DNA of 64,000 nt from Bacillota bacterium (lineage in GTDB: Bacteria; Bacillota; Dethiobacteria; DTU022; UBA8154), in contig JAAZMP010000026.1 in assembly GCA_012798755.1 (NCBI GenBank), positions 1-64,000 on the forward strand, written 5' to 3'. This document shows, piece by piece, positions 8,640-18,619 of this stretch. How positions within the stretch are numbered: the stretch's first letter is position 1; each line of letters begins with the position of its first letter. Below the pieces are notes generated by a model. The model saw only the letters and a program-made list of their open reading frames with translations, had not been told where the DNA came from and made no database searches. A program made the position numbers and the translations under genes.

Positions 8640-10724
8640 CTAATTCCAGGCCACATCAAATTCCTTACGTTCGTTGAATTCACTTTGCTTACCCTTGTTC
8701 CAATTTTGTACCGGCCGGTAAAAACCGACCACCCTGCTCCAAACCTCAGTTTCTTTACCGCAAAAAGTACAGGTGTATTGTTCCCCGTTCAGATAGCCGT
8801 GATCCGGACAGATACTAAAGGTGGGAGTAATTGTGACATAAGGAAGGCGGTAATTTTCCACAATGCGCTGTAATAATTTTTTACAGGCGCGTATATCTTC
8901 AATTCTTTCCCCAAGGTAGACATGGAAAACAGTCCCCCCTGTATAGCGAACTTGCAGTTCTTCTTGTAAATCCAGTGCCGAAAAAACATCATCGGTATAT
9001 CCTGCTGGCAGTTGGGTGGAATTTGTATAGTAGGGAGTATCCTCCCCGGATACGGCAATCCCCTGCAAACTATCCTGGTCAATTTGGGCCAGTCTGTACG
9101 CCGTCCCCTCGGCGGGGGTGGCCTCTAAATTGAAAAGCTGTCCTGTCTCTTCCTGAAATTCAACCAGTACATCCCGCATAAAATCAAGCGTTTGCAGCGC
9201 AAACTGTTGCCCTTTGGCCGAAGTTATGTCTTGATCCATAAAAGCAAGCAGGGCCTCATTCATTCCCACCAGGCCAATCGTATTGAAATGGTTGTACCAG
9301 TAGAGGTCAAAACGTTCTTTGACAAGGCGCAGGTAATGACGTGAATAGGGGTATAACCCTTGCTCTGTCAACTTTTCCAGAACATTCCTTTTGATGAGCA
9401 GGCTGTCGCGGGCCATTTCCATTAGTCTTCGCAACCTCACAAAAAAATCTTTTTCATCGGCGGAAAGATAGCCCAGGCGGGCCATGTTGATCGTTACAAC
9501 ACCAATCGAACCGGTCAGCGGATTGGCCCCAAAAAGGCCTCCGCCCCGACGCCGCAGTTCACGGTTGTCCAAACGCAGGCGACAACACATGCTGCGCACA
9601 TCCTCCGGAGAAAGGTCAGAATTGATAAAATTAGCAAAATAAGGAATGCCATAACGTGCCGTCATCTCCAAAATTTTCCCGGCTACCGGACTTCCCCAAT
9701 CAAAATCCTCCGTAAGATTGTAAGTCGGGATAGGAAAAGTGAAAATTCTACCCCGGGCATCCCCTGCCATCATAATTTCACAAAAAGCCAGATTTAGCAT
9801 GTCCACTTCTTTTTGGAATTCGCTGTAGGTTTCATTTTTTCTTTCTCCGCCGATGATTACCGGTTCATATTTCAGAGCAGGAGATACGATCACATCCATG
9901 GTAATGTTGACAAAGGGGGTCTGGAAGCCAACGCGGGTGGGCACGTTTAGATTAAAAATGAACTCCTGCATGGCCTGTTTGACTTCCTTATAATTCATCT
10001 TATCATAGCGAATAAAGGGGGCCAAAAAAGTGTCGAAATTGGCCATGGCTTGGGCTCCGGCACATTCACCCTGCAAAGTATAGCAAAAATTAACGATCTG
10101 CCCCAGGGCCGTTCTGAAATGTCGGGGCGGAGCGCTTTCAACCTTCTGGGAAACGCCACAGAAACCGTTTTCCAAAAGATCTGCCAGATCCCAGCCACAG
10201 CAGTAAGGCGCCAAAAGACCGAGATCGTGAATATGAAAATCCCCCTGGCGATGGGCTTCGCGAATTTCCTCGGGATAAATTTTTTCCAGCCAATATTTGG
10301 AGGTAACAGCAGAAATAATGTGGTTGTTCAAACCTTGCAAAGAATAGTTCATATTGCTGTTTTCGTTAATACGCCAGTCCTCTCCCCCTAAATACTCTTG
10401 GAACATTTTCTCTGTATTGAGCAGCAAATGTTGGAAGTTTCTTAATTCTTCGTGCTGTTTTCGGTAAAGAATGTAGGCTTTGGCTGTCTTAGCATGACCG
10501 TTTTCAATTAAAACTTTTTCCACAATATCCTGGACATCTTCTACGGTGGGTATAGCATCACCGAATTTTTTTCCGATAAGATCCACTACTTCCCCTGAAA
10601 GTTTTCCTGCAATCCATCTATCTGCACCACCAACAGCTTTCGCTGCTTTAAAAATAGCATTAATTATTCTTTCTTGATCGAACGCAACTACCCGACCATC
10701 TCTTTTGATAATCTTTTCCGGCAA
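8640..10724 (-). CDS. nrdD: Anaerobic (class III) ribonucleoside-triphosphate reductase
   Basis: 694 aa; N-terminal ATP-cone, C-terminal CPDHGYLNGEQYTCTFCG zinc site and RVVGFYRP glycyl-radical segment; TTG start after AAGGAG. Confidence 0.94.
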   Translation of the reverse strand: MPEKIIKRDGRVVAFDQERIINAIFKAAKAVGGADRWIAGKLSGEVVDLIGKKFGDAIPTVEDVQDIVEKVLIENGHAKTAKAYILYRKQHEELRNFQHLLLNTEKMFQEYLGGEDWRINENSNMNYSLQGLNNHIISAVTSKYWLEKIYPEEIREAHRQGDFHIHDLGLLAPYCCGWDLADLLENGFCGVSQKVESAPPRHFRTALGQIVNFCYTLQGECAGAQAMANFDTFLAPFIRYDKMNYKEVKQAMQEFIFNLNVPTRVGFQTPFVNITMDVIVSPALKYEPVIIGGERKNETYSEFQKEVDMLNLAFCEIMMAGDARGRIFTFPIPTYNLTEDFDWGSPVAGKILEMTARYGIPYFANFINSDLSPEDVRSMCCRLRLDNRELRRRGGGLFGANPLTGSIGVVTINMARLGYLSADEKDFFVRLRRLMEMARDSLLIKRNVLEKLTEQGLYPYSRHYLRLVKERFDLYWYNHFNTIGLVGMNEALLAFMDQDITSAKGQQFALQTLDFMRDVLVEFQEETGQLFNLEATPAEGTAYRLAQIDQDSLQGIAVSGEDTPYYTNSTQLPAGYTDDVFSALDLQEELQVRYTGGTVFHVYLGERIEDIRACKKLLQRIVENYRLPYVTITPTFSICPDHGYLNGEQYTCTFCGKETEVWSRVVGFYRPVQNWNKGKQSEFNERKEFDVAWN

Positions 10725-11059
10725 GGAATTTTCAGCTCCTTAAATTCAACTAGAATTCAACACGGTAAATAACATCCGAAGTCACAAAAAACCCCCGGTT
10801 AAAAGCAATTATCATTCCGGAACATAGTTGAAAGATTTTGTAGATCCAGTTCGTGAGCAGATCTTTCGCTGTTATCCCAAAAACATTTCTCTTAAAAGCA
10901 CTTGACAAGAAGTTATTCTCGTCCGACCATAGAAAATCCTTCGTACAGAACGTAAAAAAATTGGCCCTACAGTGTTAATTATATTAAAAACGAAAACATT
11001 TATTTTTTTATGAATCTTCCCAGGTATATGTTTCCCTTTTTACAAAATCATACCTTTAT

Positions 11060-13639
11060 TCAATCAAGCCTAAGCATCCCATCCCCGACACCTTTGTTTT
11101 TTACCGCTGACAGATGAAAAAAAGGGCTAGGGCTATAGAAAAAAGCGGTCATTAAACCGGGAGCAAATAACATCGTTTTTGTTTCGTATGCATGGCCATT
11201 GCTCCGGATGGTAACGGCACCATGAAGATCCGTACGGTAAATTTTTATGCCATGGTTTTCCAAATCCTCAAGAGTTTCGGAACGAGGATGCCCAAAGGTG
11301 TTAGCTCCCACAGAAATTATAGCTGTTTGGGGCGTAATTTGTTCTAAAAAAAGTGGCAAATTGGAAAGATGTGCCCCGTGGTGGGGCACCTTTAAAACTT
11401 TTACGGGTGATAGGCATCCTTTCGCCAAAAGATATTCGACTGCTTCTTTTTCCATATCTCCCGTAAAAAGAAATCCCACCTCTTTATACTGCAGGTGCAA
11501 AACCAATGAATTATTATTGGAATCGCTGCCGGTACCGCCGAACAGTTCTAGGGGAGGACCCAGCACTTTTAGCTTGAAAGAAGGCCCCGCTGTAAAAAGA
11601 TCACCCTCACTGGCAATTTCCCGGGAAATGTTTTTTTCCCGGGCCAGTTCCAGAAGCTCATTATAGGACTGTGTTTCCGATACCTCCGCAGTGGTTACCA
11701 ATTGCTTCACGGGGATTTTTTCCAGCACAGCAAACAACCCGCCGTAATGGTCTTCATGGGGATGACTTATGATGACCATATCCAGTTTTTTGATGCGGCG
11801 GTGCTCCAGAAAAGGCAGCACAACATAGCGTCCCGGCTCATCAATGTCACCCCTATAAGCAGGTTTTCCGCCACTGTCCAAAAGGATGTTTTGGCCCTGG
11901 GGGGTTCGCATAAAAATAGCATCGCCTTGTCCCACATCTAAAAATACAACCTCCAACGGAGAAAAACCCAAGCCAGGCCATCCCCATACTGCCAATAGAG
12001 CCAAGACAAGAAAAAAAACCAATAGATGGAAAGGCTTAAACCTGAATTTTAAACGGCGGTACAGATCAAGCGCCGCCCTCCAACCACCAGCCGAAAGCGC
12101 TATAATGGCCGCTATGATGGCATAATATAACGCAATTTCTGTTAGTTGCGGTGGGTATACTTCGCAATATGCAAAGGGTAGCGCACTAAACATCCTGGCC
12201 ATAAACAAAACATAAGACAAAAGAGGATAGTTTGCTATATTTAAAAGCGCTCCCATGGGTGGAAGCAGCAGCCCCAGGGATGCAGAAACAAGCCCTAGCC
12301 CCATAACTGCAGGCATAACAGGTAAAACAAAAATATTGGCCACCAAGGCAGCAAGCGAAACCTGCCGGAAATAATAGGCAGTCAGAGGAATTACACCCAG
12401 CTGGGCAGCAAGTGTAACAGCAAAAAGCGAAGAAAAACCCTTTAAGTAAGAAGGTTTTAGGGGTAGAGAAAGCTTGTCCAAAACAGTGTTGATTTTTACC
12501 TGCAACAACGGGGCCAAGAAAAGAATCGCCGCAGCAGCGGCATAGGAAAGCTGGAAACTTACAGAAAAAAGTAAAAAGGGGTTGTAAACAAGTGTGAGCA
12601 ATGCCGCTGCAGACAAAGCCGTAGGAAAGTCTCCGGTGCGTCCAAGGTGTACTGCACCCATGGATAAAAGAATCATTATGAAGGCCCGGATAGCAGAAGG
12701 TTTCAAACCGCAAAGGTAGACATAGGCAAAAAGAAGCAGAGCTGAAAAAAGATAGGCATTTCCTCCCCGTAAACCCAAACGCCGGCCTAAAAAAAATATC
12801 GCCCCGGCCACAAGACCCGTATGGAGCCCTGATACAGCTAATAAATGAGCTATTCCAGAGCATCTAAATGTATTTTCTGTTTCCTTCTCCAAGCTGCTCC
12901 TTTCTCCAAATAACATGCCTACAAGCAGATTGCCTTCCCGTTCCGGAAGAAAAGCTTTCAGGACAGCTGCCATTTTGTTCTTAAGCAGAAAGGCACTACA
13001 GCGCAGGCGGGAAAGATCCGGCGATAAACCTAGTGAAACAATATCCTTTGCCGATCCATAAAAGCTGACCGCAATTCCTCTGCTTTCTAAAAAAACCCGG
13101 TGATCAAAACCACCGGGGTTGCGCCTTTCCTTTGGCTCATAAATAACACCCGGCAAAGATATGTTTTGGCCATAATTCAAAGAAGCAGATTCGGGAGAAG
13201 ATAAAAACTTATCCCTTTCATCTTTCCAATCGCTGCCAAAGGCACCGAACTGTACAGTTACCTGGACTTTGCCGCTTACAGGATATTCCTTCCCTTTGCA
13301 AATTATCTGCCGGGAGCGCAGGGGAAATACTATATCGTCTTCCCGCCATAAAGGTTCATCGTCAATCATGCCTACAAGTGTACACTTTTCCCCGGCAAAA
13401 TCACGGATATTGCCCTTTACCCCGGCCAGTGCATGATGGTACCTTAGCCCTCCGGCAACAAGAAAAAGAAGCAAAAGAGGAATGAAAACCTGCACTCCTT
13501 TTTTCGCGTAGAAAACCTGCCATAAGGCCCAGAGGAAAGCTACAACCGCCGGCAAGATAAAAATATGAGGCGTAAAAAAACGCCCCAGGGTGATTCCTGC
13601 GACGTACGCCAAGGTTAGAAAAACCAGCAACCGAGCCAT
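11060..13639 (-). CDS. comEC: DNA internalization competence protein ComEC/Rec2
   Basis: HLLAVSGLHTG, C-terminal metallo-beta-lactamase domain LDVGQGDAIF...SHPHEDHYGG...KVPHHGA; start at 13639 follows GGAAGGAG. Confidence 0.92.
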   Translation of the reverse strand: MARLLVFLTLAYVAGITLGRFFTPHIFILPAVVAFLWALWQVFYAKKGVQVFIPLLLLFLVAGGLRYHHALAGVKGNIRDFAGEKCTLVGMIDDEPLWREDDIVFPLRSRQIICKGKEYPVSGKVQVTVQFGAFGSDWKDERDKFLSSPESASLNYGQNISLPGVIYEPKERRNPGGFDHRVFLESRGIAVSFYGSAKDIVSLGLSPDLSRLRCSAFLLKNKMAAVLKAFLPEREGNLLVGMLFGERSSLEKETENTFRCSGIAHLLAVSGLHTGLVAGAIFFLGRRLGLRGGNAYLFSALLLFAYVYLCGLKPSAIRAFIMILLSMGAVHLGRTGDFPTALSAAALLTLVYNPFLLFSVSFQLSYAAAAAILFLAPLLQVKINTVLDKLSLPLKPSYLKGFSSLFAVTLAAQLGVIPLTAYYFRQVSLAALVANIFVLPVMPAVMGLGLVSASLGLLLPPMGALLNIANYPLLSYVLFMARMFSALPFAYCEVYPPQLTEIALYYAIIAAIIALSAGGWRAALDLYRRLKFRFKPFHLLVFFLVLALLAVWGWPGLGFSPLEVVFLDVGQGDAIFMRTPQGQNILLDSGGKPAYRGDIDEPGRYVVLPFLEHRRIKKLDMVIISHPHEDHYGGLFAVLEKIPVKQLVTTAEVSETQSYNELLELAREKNISREIASEGDLFTAGPSFKLKVLGPPLELFGGTGSDSNNNSLVLHLQYKEVGFLFTGDMEKEAVEYLLAKGCLSPVKVLKVPHHGAHLSNLPLFLEQITPQTAIISVGANTFGHPRSETLEDLENHGIKIYRTDLHGAVTIRSNGHAYETKTMLFAPGLMTAFFYSPSPFFHLSAVKNKGVGDGMLRLD

Positions 13640-13793
13640 TATAGTACTCCTTCCCCCCGCGATTATAACCAGCAAATACAATCTTCAACATAAACTGTAC
13701 CATTAAAGTATTCCTTTGGTCAACTTTATCACATTATACCCCATTTTGTGCTGTTTTTATAGCATCGCTTTTTAGAAAAAATACACCGCTTGC

Positions 13794-13888
13794 GGGGCGG
13801 CATGGAAACCGCCCCCTACAATGGCAAACAATGTTTTACCTTTGGGGCGGCATGGAAACTGCCCACTACAATGGCAAACAATGTTTTA
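13794..13888. repeat. Two tandem 50-bp-period units, each with a GGGGCGG...CCGCCCC-type hairpin
   Basis: Copy 1 ggggcggcatggaaaccgccccctacaatggcaaacaatgttttacc, copy 2 ggggcggcatggaaactgcccactacaatggcaaacaatgttttaag. Confidence 0.9.
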
Positions 13889-13950
13889 AGCCTAATTTAG
13901 GGACACCTGTGTACTAAGATCGTGAAATATCATACAAAACATCATGTCCT

Positions 13951-16900
13951 TCATTTGTTCCCGCTTTCCAATAAAGAATCAATTTTATCTGCTGCAAAAG
14001 CATTGGCTGCAAGTAAAATCCAGTCGTTAAAATTTATTGGTACAGTAGAAAATAATGGCCTCATAAAGGGTAAATACATTGTCAGCGCCAACATGGATGC
14101 AGACAAGGCAGCAGCGGGCAATATCAGCGGGTTTCTCCCAACACCGGTAACTCCCATGTTTCTTTTCCTTTCATTAAGAAGATCAAACACCCTGTTAATT
14201 ACAAGTTGCGAAAATGCCATTGTGCGGGCCTTTGTCAAGGACCATCCGCCCCACTTAAGGCCTGCTGCATAAAGACCAAAGGTAGTCAGGCCAAAAACCA
14301 AACCTTTTTGAAGAATTGCTCTTCCCTGTTCAAGGAAAACCTCCTCTTTAAGGTTGGAGGAAGGCTGGTTCATGCAATTTTGCTCCGGGGGATCCGCCGT
14401 AAATGACATGGCAGGAATACTTTCGGTGACGAGGTTTACCCAAAGTATTTGGGCAGGTAGCAGGGGCGTGGGTAACCCCAGCGCTGCTGAGGTAAAAACC
14501 GTAAGGAGTTGGACAAAGCTGCCGGAAAGAATATAATGTATAGACTTTGTTAAATTCGCATTTACGGTCCTTCCTTCTTCAATGCCATCTACAATGGTAA
14601 CAAAGTTGTCATCGGCCAAGGTAATGTCGGCAGCTTCTCTTGCCACATCCGTCCCGGCAACCCCCATGGCAATTCCGATGTCTGCTTCCTTAATAGCGGG
14701 GGCATCGTTTACCCCGTCCCCTGTCATGGCCACAATTTGTTTGCGACCTTTCAAGGCACGAACAATTCTAAGTTTCTGATCAGGTGTAGTTCGCGAAAAG
14801 ACGGCAATATTTTCTACCTGCCCTATAAATTCCTCATCAGAAATCTTTTCCAGTTCCTCACCGGTGATGCTTCGGCCCTGTTCCAAAATACCCAGCTCAG
14901 AAGCAACTGCTTCTGCTGTTTTTTGATGATCTCCGGTGATCATGGCGACCCTGACGCCAGAAGCATGGCATTTTGCAATAGCCTCCTGTACACCTTCCCT
15001 GGAAGTATCAGCCATCCCAGCCAAACCACAAAAGATAAGATCCGATTCCAGGTCAACCCTATCTAAATCAATCCCCTTAGGCAGTTTTTTGTAGGCGATG
15101 GCCAGAACGCGAAGAGCTTTTTGGGCCATGGTTTCATTAGCTACAAGAATCTTGTGACGCATTTTAAGATCTAAGGCTTGCGGTTCGGGACAACCGACCA
15201 CTGAGGAACAATAATTTACTACCGCATCCGGAGCCCCCTTGACATATACACCATATTCCCCGCCCGATTCTTGACATACCACCGTCATAAGGCGGCGTTT
15301 GACATCAAAGGCAATTTCTCGCCGGCGGCAGTGTTTCTTTTTAAGATCCTGCCACCACAAATCTACTTTTGCTGCTGCAGTTAAAAGGGCTCCTTCTGTA
15401 GGATCCCCCAATATTGTCCATTTTCCTTTTTGATCATGTGCTAGCCTGGCATTGTTACATAAAACGGCAGCCGTTAAAGTTTCAGCAACAAATGGAGAAA
15501 GATCCTTTTCCTTTCCATCCCCCTGGGGCAGTATTTCCCCTTCCGGATGGTAACCGTCACCGGTAATTTTATAGAATGTCCGATCAATGTACAGTTCTTT
15601 CACAGTCATTTCGTTTTTCGTCAAGGTTCCTGTCTTATCCGTACAAATTACGGTAGTGGAACCTAGGGTTTCTACAGCAGATATATTCCTTACCAAGGCA
15701 TTTCGTTTTACCATTCTTTGCACTCCTGCGGACAAGGCCACCGTTAACACAGCCGGCAGACCTTCAGGGACGGCACCAACTGCCAGGCTGATCCCACTGC
15801 GAAGAACTTCCCAGAAGGGACGGCCCCGGAACAAGCTGATAATAGCAATGGTTCCTACAGAAATCACCACAAGATAGGTAATCTTTTTCCCAAGATAATC
15901 CAACTGCTTTTGTAAATTGGTCTGTTCGTTTTGGAAATTGCCTAAAAGTTGGGCAATTCGACCCAGCTCTGTTTGCATTCCCGTTGTTACCACCATTGCC
16001 GTGGCCCGGCCCCCGATGATACTGGTCCCGGAAAACAACATGTTAGCCTGATCAGCTACAGGAATATGCGGTTCATTTTTCCCCTTGTTATCCTTTGCCA
16101 CCGGAATTGATTCCCCGGTTAGGCAAGCCTCATCGGTCATTAAATTTATAGCTTCTATGACTATGGCATCTGCCGGTACCATATCCCCAACACTTAAATA
16201 CAGGATGTCCCCCGGCACCAGCTCCTTGCTGGAGATCCTTTGAACCCTTCCTTCTCTTAACACTGTTGCCAGGGGAGCAGAAAATTCCTTTAGGTTATCC
16301 AAAGATTTTTCTGCACGGTAACCCTGGGCCGCTTCCACCGCTGCTTGCACTACAACAATGGCCCCAATAACTGCCGCATCCATTGTTTCGCCAACAAATA
16401 AAGATACTCCAGCGGCAACTAAAAGAAGTTTTGTCATAAAGCCATTTAAAGAATTCAGGGCCATTTGCCAAAAAGAAAACCTTTGCCCCTTTCTAAGTTC
16501 ATTAAAACCGAAATGTTCTAACCGTAACCGTGCATTACGGTCAGACAAACCCGTTTTAACAGAACTTTCCAGAAGGGCAACAGCCTTTTGGCCATCCAAA
16601 AGATGCCAGGGCATTGATTCTTTGTGTACAGGTGTCCGTAGTTCCAATTTTTGGCTTGCATAAGAATAGCTCTTTGTTTCAGCGGAATGAAAAACGGGAT
16701 CCTGGGCCTCCAGGCCGGCACTACCGATATAAGAAATCCATGATAACAACAGTTTAAGATCCGTTTTCAGAGGATCAAAGTTAACTAAAATTTGCCCTGT
16801 AACGGGGTTTGCATAGCTTATCTTCACCCCGGAAAATTTTGCAAGGCGATGAGCTATTTGGAATGCCAGTTTTTCGTTGTTTAATAGATCAGGTATACCA

Positions 16901-16974
16901 ACCCTGAGCCGTCCCGGGATCAGATGAAAATTTTTTTTATGCAGCTGCAAGTCATTATTTTTTAGGACGCTCAT
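13951..16974 (-). CDS. Type II (Ca2+-ATPase-like) cation-translocating P-type ATPase with N-terminal HMA-like domain
   Basis: 1007 aa; CTDKTGTLTKNEMTVK, LTGESIPV, MVTGDH-type MITGDHQKTAEAVA, AMTGDGVNDAPAIKEADIGIAMG; N-terminal IPGRLRVGIPDL...VKISYANPVTGQILVNFDP. Confidence 0.92.
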   Translation of the reverse strand: MSVLKNNDLQLHKKNFHLIPGRLRVGIPDLLNNEKLAFQIAHRLAKFSGVKISYANPVTGQILVNFDPLKTDLKLLLSWISYIGSAGLEAQDPVFHSAETKSYSYASQKLELRTPVHKESMPWHLLDGQKAVALLESSVKTGLSDRNARLRLEHFGFNELRKGQRFSFWQMALNSLNGFMTKLLLVAAGVSLFVGETMDAAVIGAIVVVQAAVEAAQGYRAEKSLDNLKEFSAPLATVLREGRVQRISSKELVPGDILYLSVGDMVPADAIVIEAINLMTDEACLTGESIPVAKDNKGKNEPHIPVADQANMLFSGTSIIGGRATAMVVTTGMQTELGRIAQLLGNFQNEQTNLQKQLDYLGKKITYLVVISVGTIAIISLFRGRPFWEVLRSGISLAVGAVPEGLPAVLTVALSAGVQRMVKRNALVRNISAVETLGSTTVICTDKTGTLTKNEMTVKELYIDRTFYKITGDGYHPEGEILPQGDGKEKDLSPFVAETLTAAVLCNNARLAHDQKGKWTILGDPTEGALLTAAAKVDLWWQDLKKKHCRRREIAFDVKRRLMTVVCQESGGEYGVYVKGAPDAVVNYCSSVVGCPEPQALDLKMRHKILVANETMAQKALRVLAIAYKKLPKGIDLDRVDLESDLIFCGLAGMADTSREGVQEAIAKCHASGVRVAMITGDHQKTAEAVASELGILEQGRSITGEELEKISDEEFIGQVENIAVFSRTTPDQKLRIVRALKGRKQIVAMTGDGVNDAPAIKEADIGIAMGVAGTDVAREAADITLADDNFVTIVDGIEEGRTVNANLTKSIHYILSGSFVQLLTVFTSAALGLPTPLLPAQILWVNLVTESIPAMSFTADPPEQNCMNQPSSNLKEEVFLEQGRAILQKGLVFGLTTFGLYAAGLKWGGWSLTKARTMAFSQLVINRVFDLLNERKRNMGVTGVGRNPLILPAAALSASMLALTMYLPFMRPLFSTVPINFNDWILLAANAFAADKIDSLLESGNK

Positions 16975-17118
16975 ATTTCACCTCTTCAGTTTTGTCAAAA
17001 CAAAAGGTTCGGTTTTTTACAAAAGGAGGATATGCCATGGGTTGAAGGGTTCGGTTGTGGTAGAATCTAACATATGGGATTTTAAAAACAGGAGGTTTTT
17101 GAAATTGGACCTGGGAAC

Positions 17119-17150
17119 CAAAAAGGGGGTAGTTATAGGCTTACCCCCTT
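17119..17150 (-). terminator. Intrinsic terminator separating the 262-aa gene from the P-type ATPase gene
   Basis: Minus strand AAGGGGGTAAGCCTATAACTACCCCCTTTTT. Confidence 0.75.
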
Positions 17151-17169
17151 GGTATTCTATTGTTTTATG

Positions 17170-17958
17170 TCACCCATCGGTGGGGGGCTGATCACCTTCA
17201 GGGGGAGGTTGTTGAGGAGGGGGTTGCTGAACAGGGGCAGCAGAGTTCGGCGGCGGACCTTGCTGGGGGCGTCCACTGACAAAGGATTTGGCCCGGTCCA
17301 CCATAGCGATGCCTTCTTCCATGGAATGCACAGCTATAGAACGCATAGTTTTTCGACTTGATGGCAAAAGTAAATGGCATAAAATTCCCATTCCCACCCC
17401 ATACAAGAAACCCCTGCGTTGCCCCCTATTAAGTTCTTCTGACAGGCGGCCCATTAAACCGGTACCTGTAGAAGTTTTTTGATCCAAACTACGTACCAAT
17501 TGTTCTTGAGGAATACCCTGCCTGCGGGCCTCCTCGGCAAGCAAGTTGGCTGTTTGCCTGATGTAAGGATCCCTGGCCCGTTGGGTTTCCGTTTCTTGTA
17601 AAGCCAAAAGCTCCTTTTTTATATCTGCCTTAAGATTATCAATAGCTTGGTACCTGGCATCAATCATTTGTTGAATTTTCCGATCTGATAACGAACGGTC
17701 CAGGCCGTACACTTGAGCCATTCTATCTAGCTGTTGCATCTGCATATCTGCCAGGATTTCATTTTTAACGCTTTCCTTTACAGTTTGATAGGTCTGGTCC
17801 GGATTACCTAAAGAAATATCTTCCCACTGGCCCTGGGCTTCAAAATTTGGATACTGCAAGCGGCCCGGCTGGGGAATACCAGTAAAATTTCCCCGTTGTA
17901 AATCTGCTATTACCTCCTGTTTTACCTCCTGGGCTAAAGTTTTTTGATTGGGGTACAA
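17170..17958 (-). CDS. Hypothetical membrane-associated protein with SIKxEI-type repeats, LYGVG membrane segment and Pro/Gln-rich tail
   Basis: 262 aa; TTG start with AGGAGG; LAQEVKQEVIADLQ / VKESVKNEILADMQ / LKADIKKELLALQ; RGFLYGVGMGILCHLLLPSSRKTMRSIAVHSMEEGIAMVDRAKSFV. Confidence 0.85.
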   Translation of the reverse strand: MYPNQKTLAQEVKQEVIADLQRGNFTGIPQPGRLQYPNFEAQGQWEDISLGNPDQTYQTVKESVKNEILADMQMQQLDRMAQVYGLDRSLSDRKIQQMIDARYQAIDNLKADIKKELLALQETETQRARDPYIRQTANLLAEEARRQGIPQEQLVRSLDQKTSTGTGLMGRLSEELNRGQRRGFLYGVGMGILCHLLLPSSRKTMRSIAVHSMEEGIAMVDRAKSFVSGRPQQGPPPNSAAPVQQPPPQQPPPEGDQPPTDG

Positions 17959-17980
17959 TGGAATTCCTCCTTTAACAAAA

Positions 17981-18400
17981 TCATCTGGGTTGGGTTGCGT
18001 TTATTTCTGCCATAACACTATCCTTTACAGTTTGAACCAGAACTGGATCCACCCCTGGTGCTTCTCGTTCAGATTCTATTTGGGCAACGATCTCTCGTTT
18101 TATGGAGTCTATAGTAGCTCTGTCCAAATTGACGGGGTTGCCTGAAGCCAGTGGGTTCAGCTGTACCCCGCCCCAAATTTGGCCCAGGACCTCGTTTTTT
18201 ATAGATTCGATAAAAAACCTGTTTGGATCAGGTTTTTGTCTGTAATGACCTAAACCTAACTCCATAAACACCTCTTGCTTAATACTGTCAACTAAACGCT
18301 GGTGCAGACCGTCATGCCGCCCAAATGAACGGTTTAAGTCCATCAATATTTCCCTCTTGATTTCTCCGGCAAGGGCTTGTTTGTCAGACAAATTTTTCAT
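17981..18400 (-). CDS. Hypothetical protein built of five SIKxEI-type repeats
   Basis: 139 aa; GEIKREILMDL, DSIKQEVFMEL, ESIKNEVLGQI, DSIKREIVAQI, QTVKDSVMAEI; 22 nt upstream of the 262-aa gene. Confidence 0.85.
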   Translation of the reverse strand: MKNLSDKQALAGEIKREILMDLNRSFGRHDGLHQRLVDSIKQEVFMELGLGHYRQKPDPNRFFIESIKNEVLGQIWGGVQLNPLASGNPVNLDRATIDSIKREIVAQIESEREAPGVDPVLVQTVKDSVMAEINATQPR

Positions 18401-18619
18401 TGGAATGTCTCCTTCACCTTAAAACTTGTTGTTAAAGTTATTGCTCAAGTTTATTATGGCAAACCATAGAACATTTATACCTTAAATTTGAAGAACATGT
18501 TTTTTATGCCTATGCGAATAAATTTTACCCCCTAAGGCAATTATTAAATAAAGGAATATGGTTATTGGAGAGTTTTGTTTGTAAAAATTAGGAGGTCTGA
18601 CAAAAGGGGATGAACAGCA

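Noticed and set aside
12186-12863. 225-aa minus-strand ORF inside comEC
   Set aside because: Cys/Phe-rich frame-shifted shadow of the well-supported comEC reading frame.
13794-13888. Possible two-repeat CRISPR
   Set aside because: The whole 50-bp unit is repeated directly with no unique spacer and no cas genes in the window.
17105-17191. Short plus-strand ORF (MDLGTKKGVVIGLPPWYSIVLCHPSVGG) after an AGGAGG
   Set aside because: Runs through the terminator stem and the 3' end of the opposite gene; probably fortuitous.
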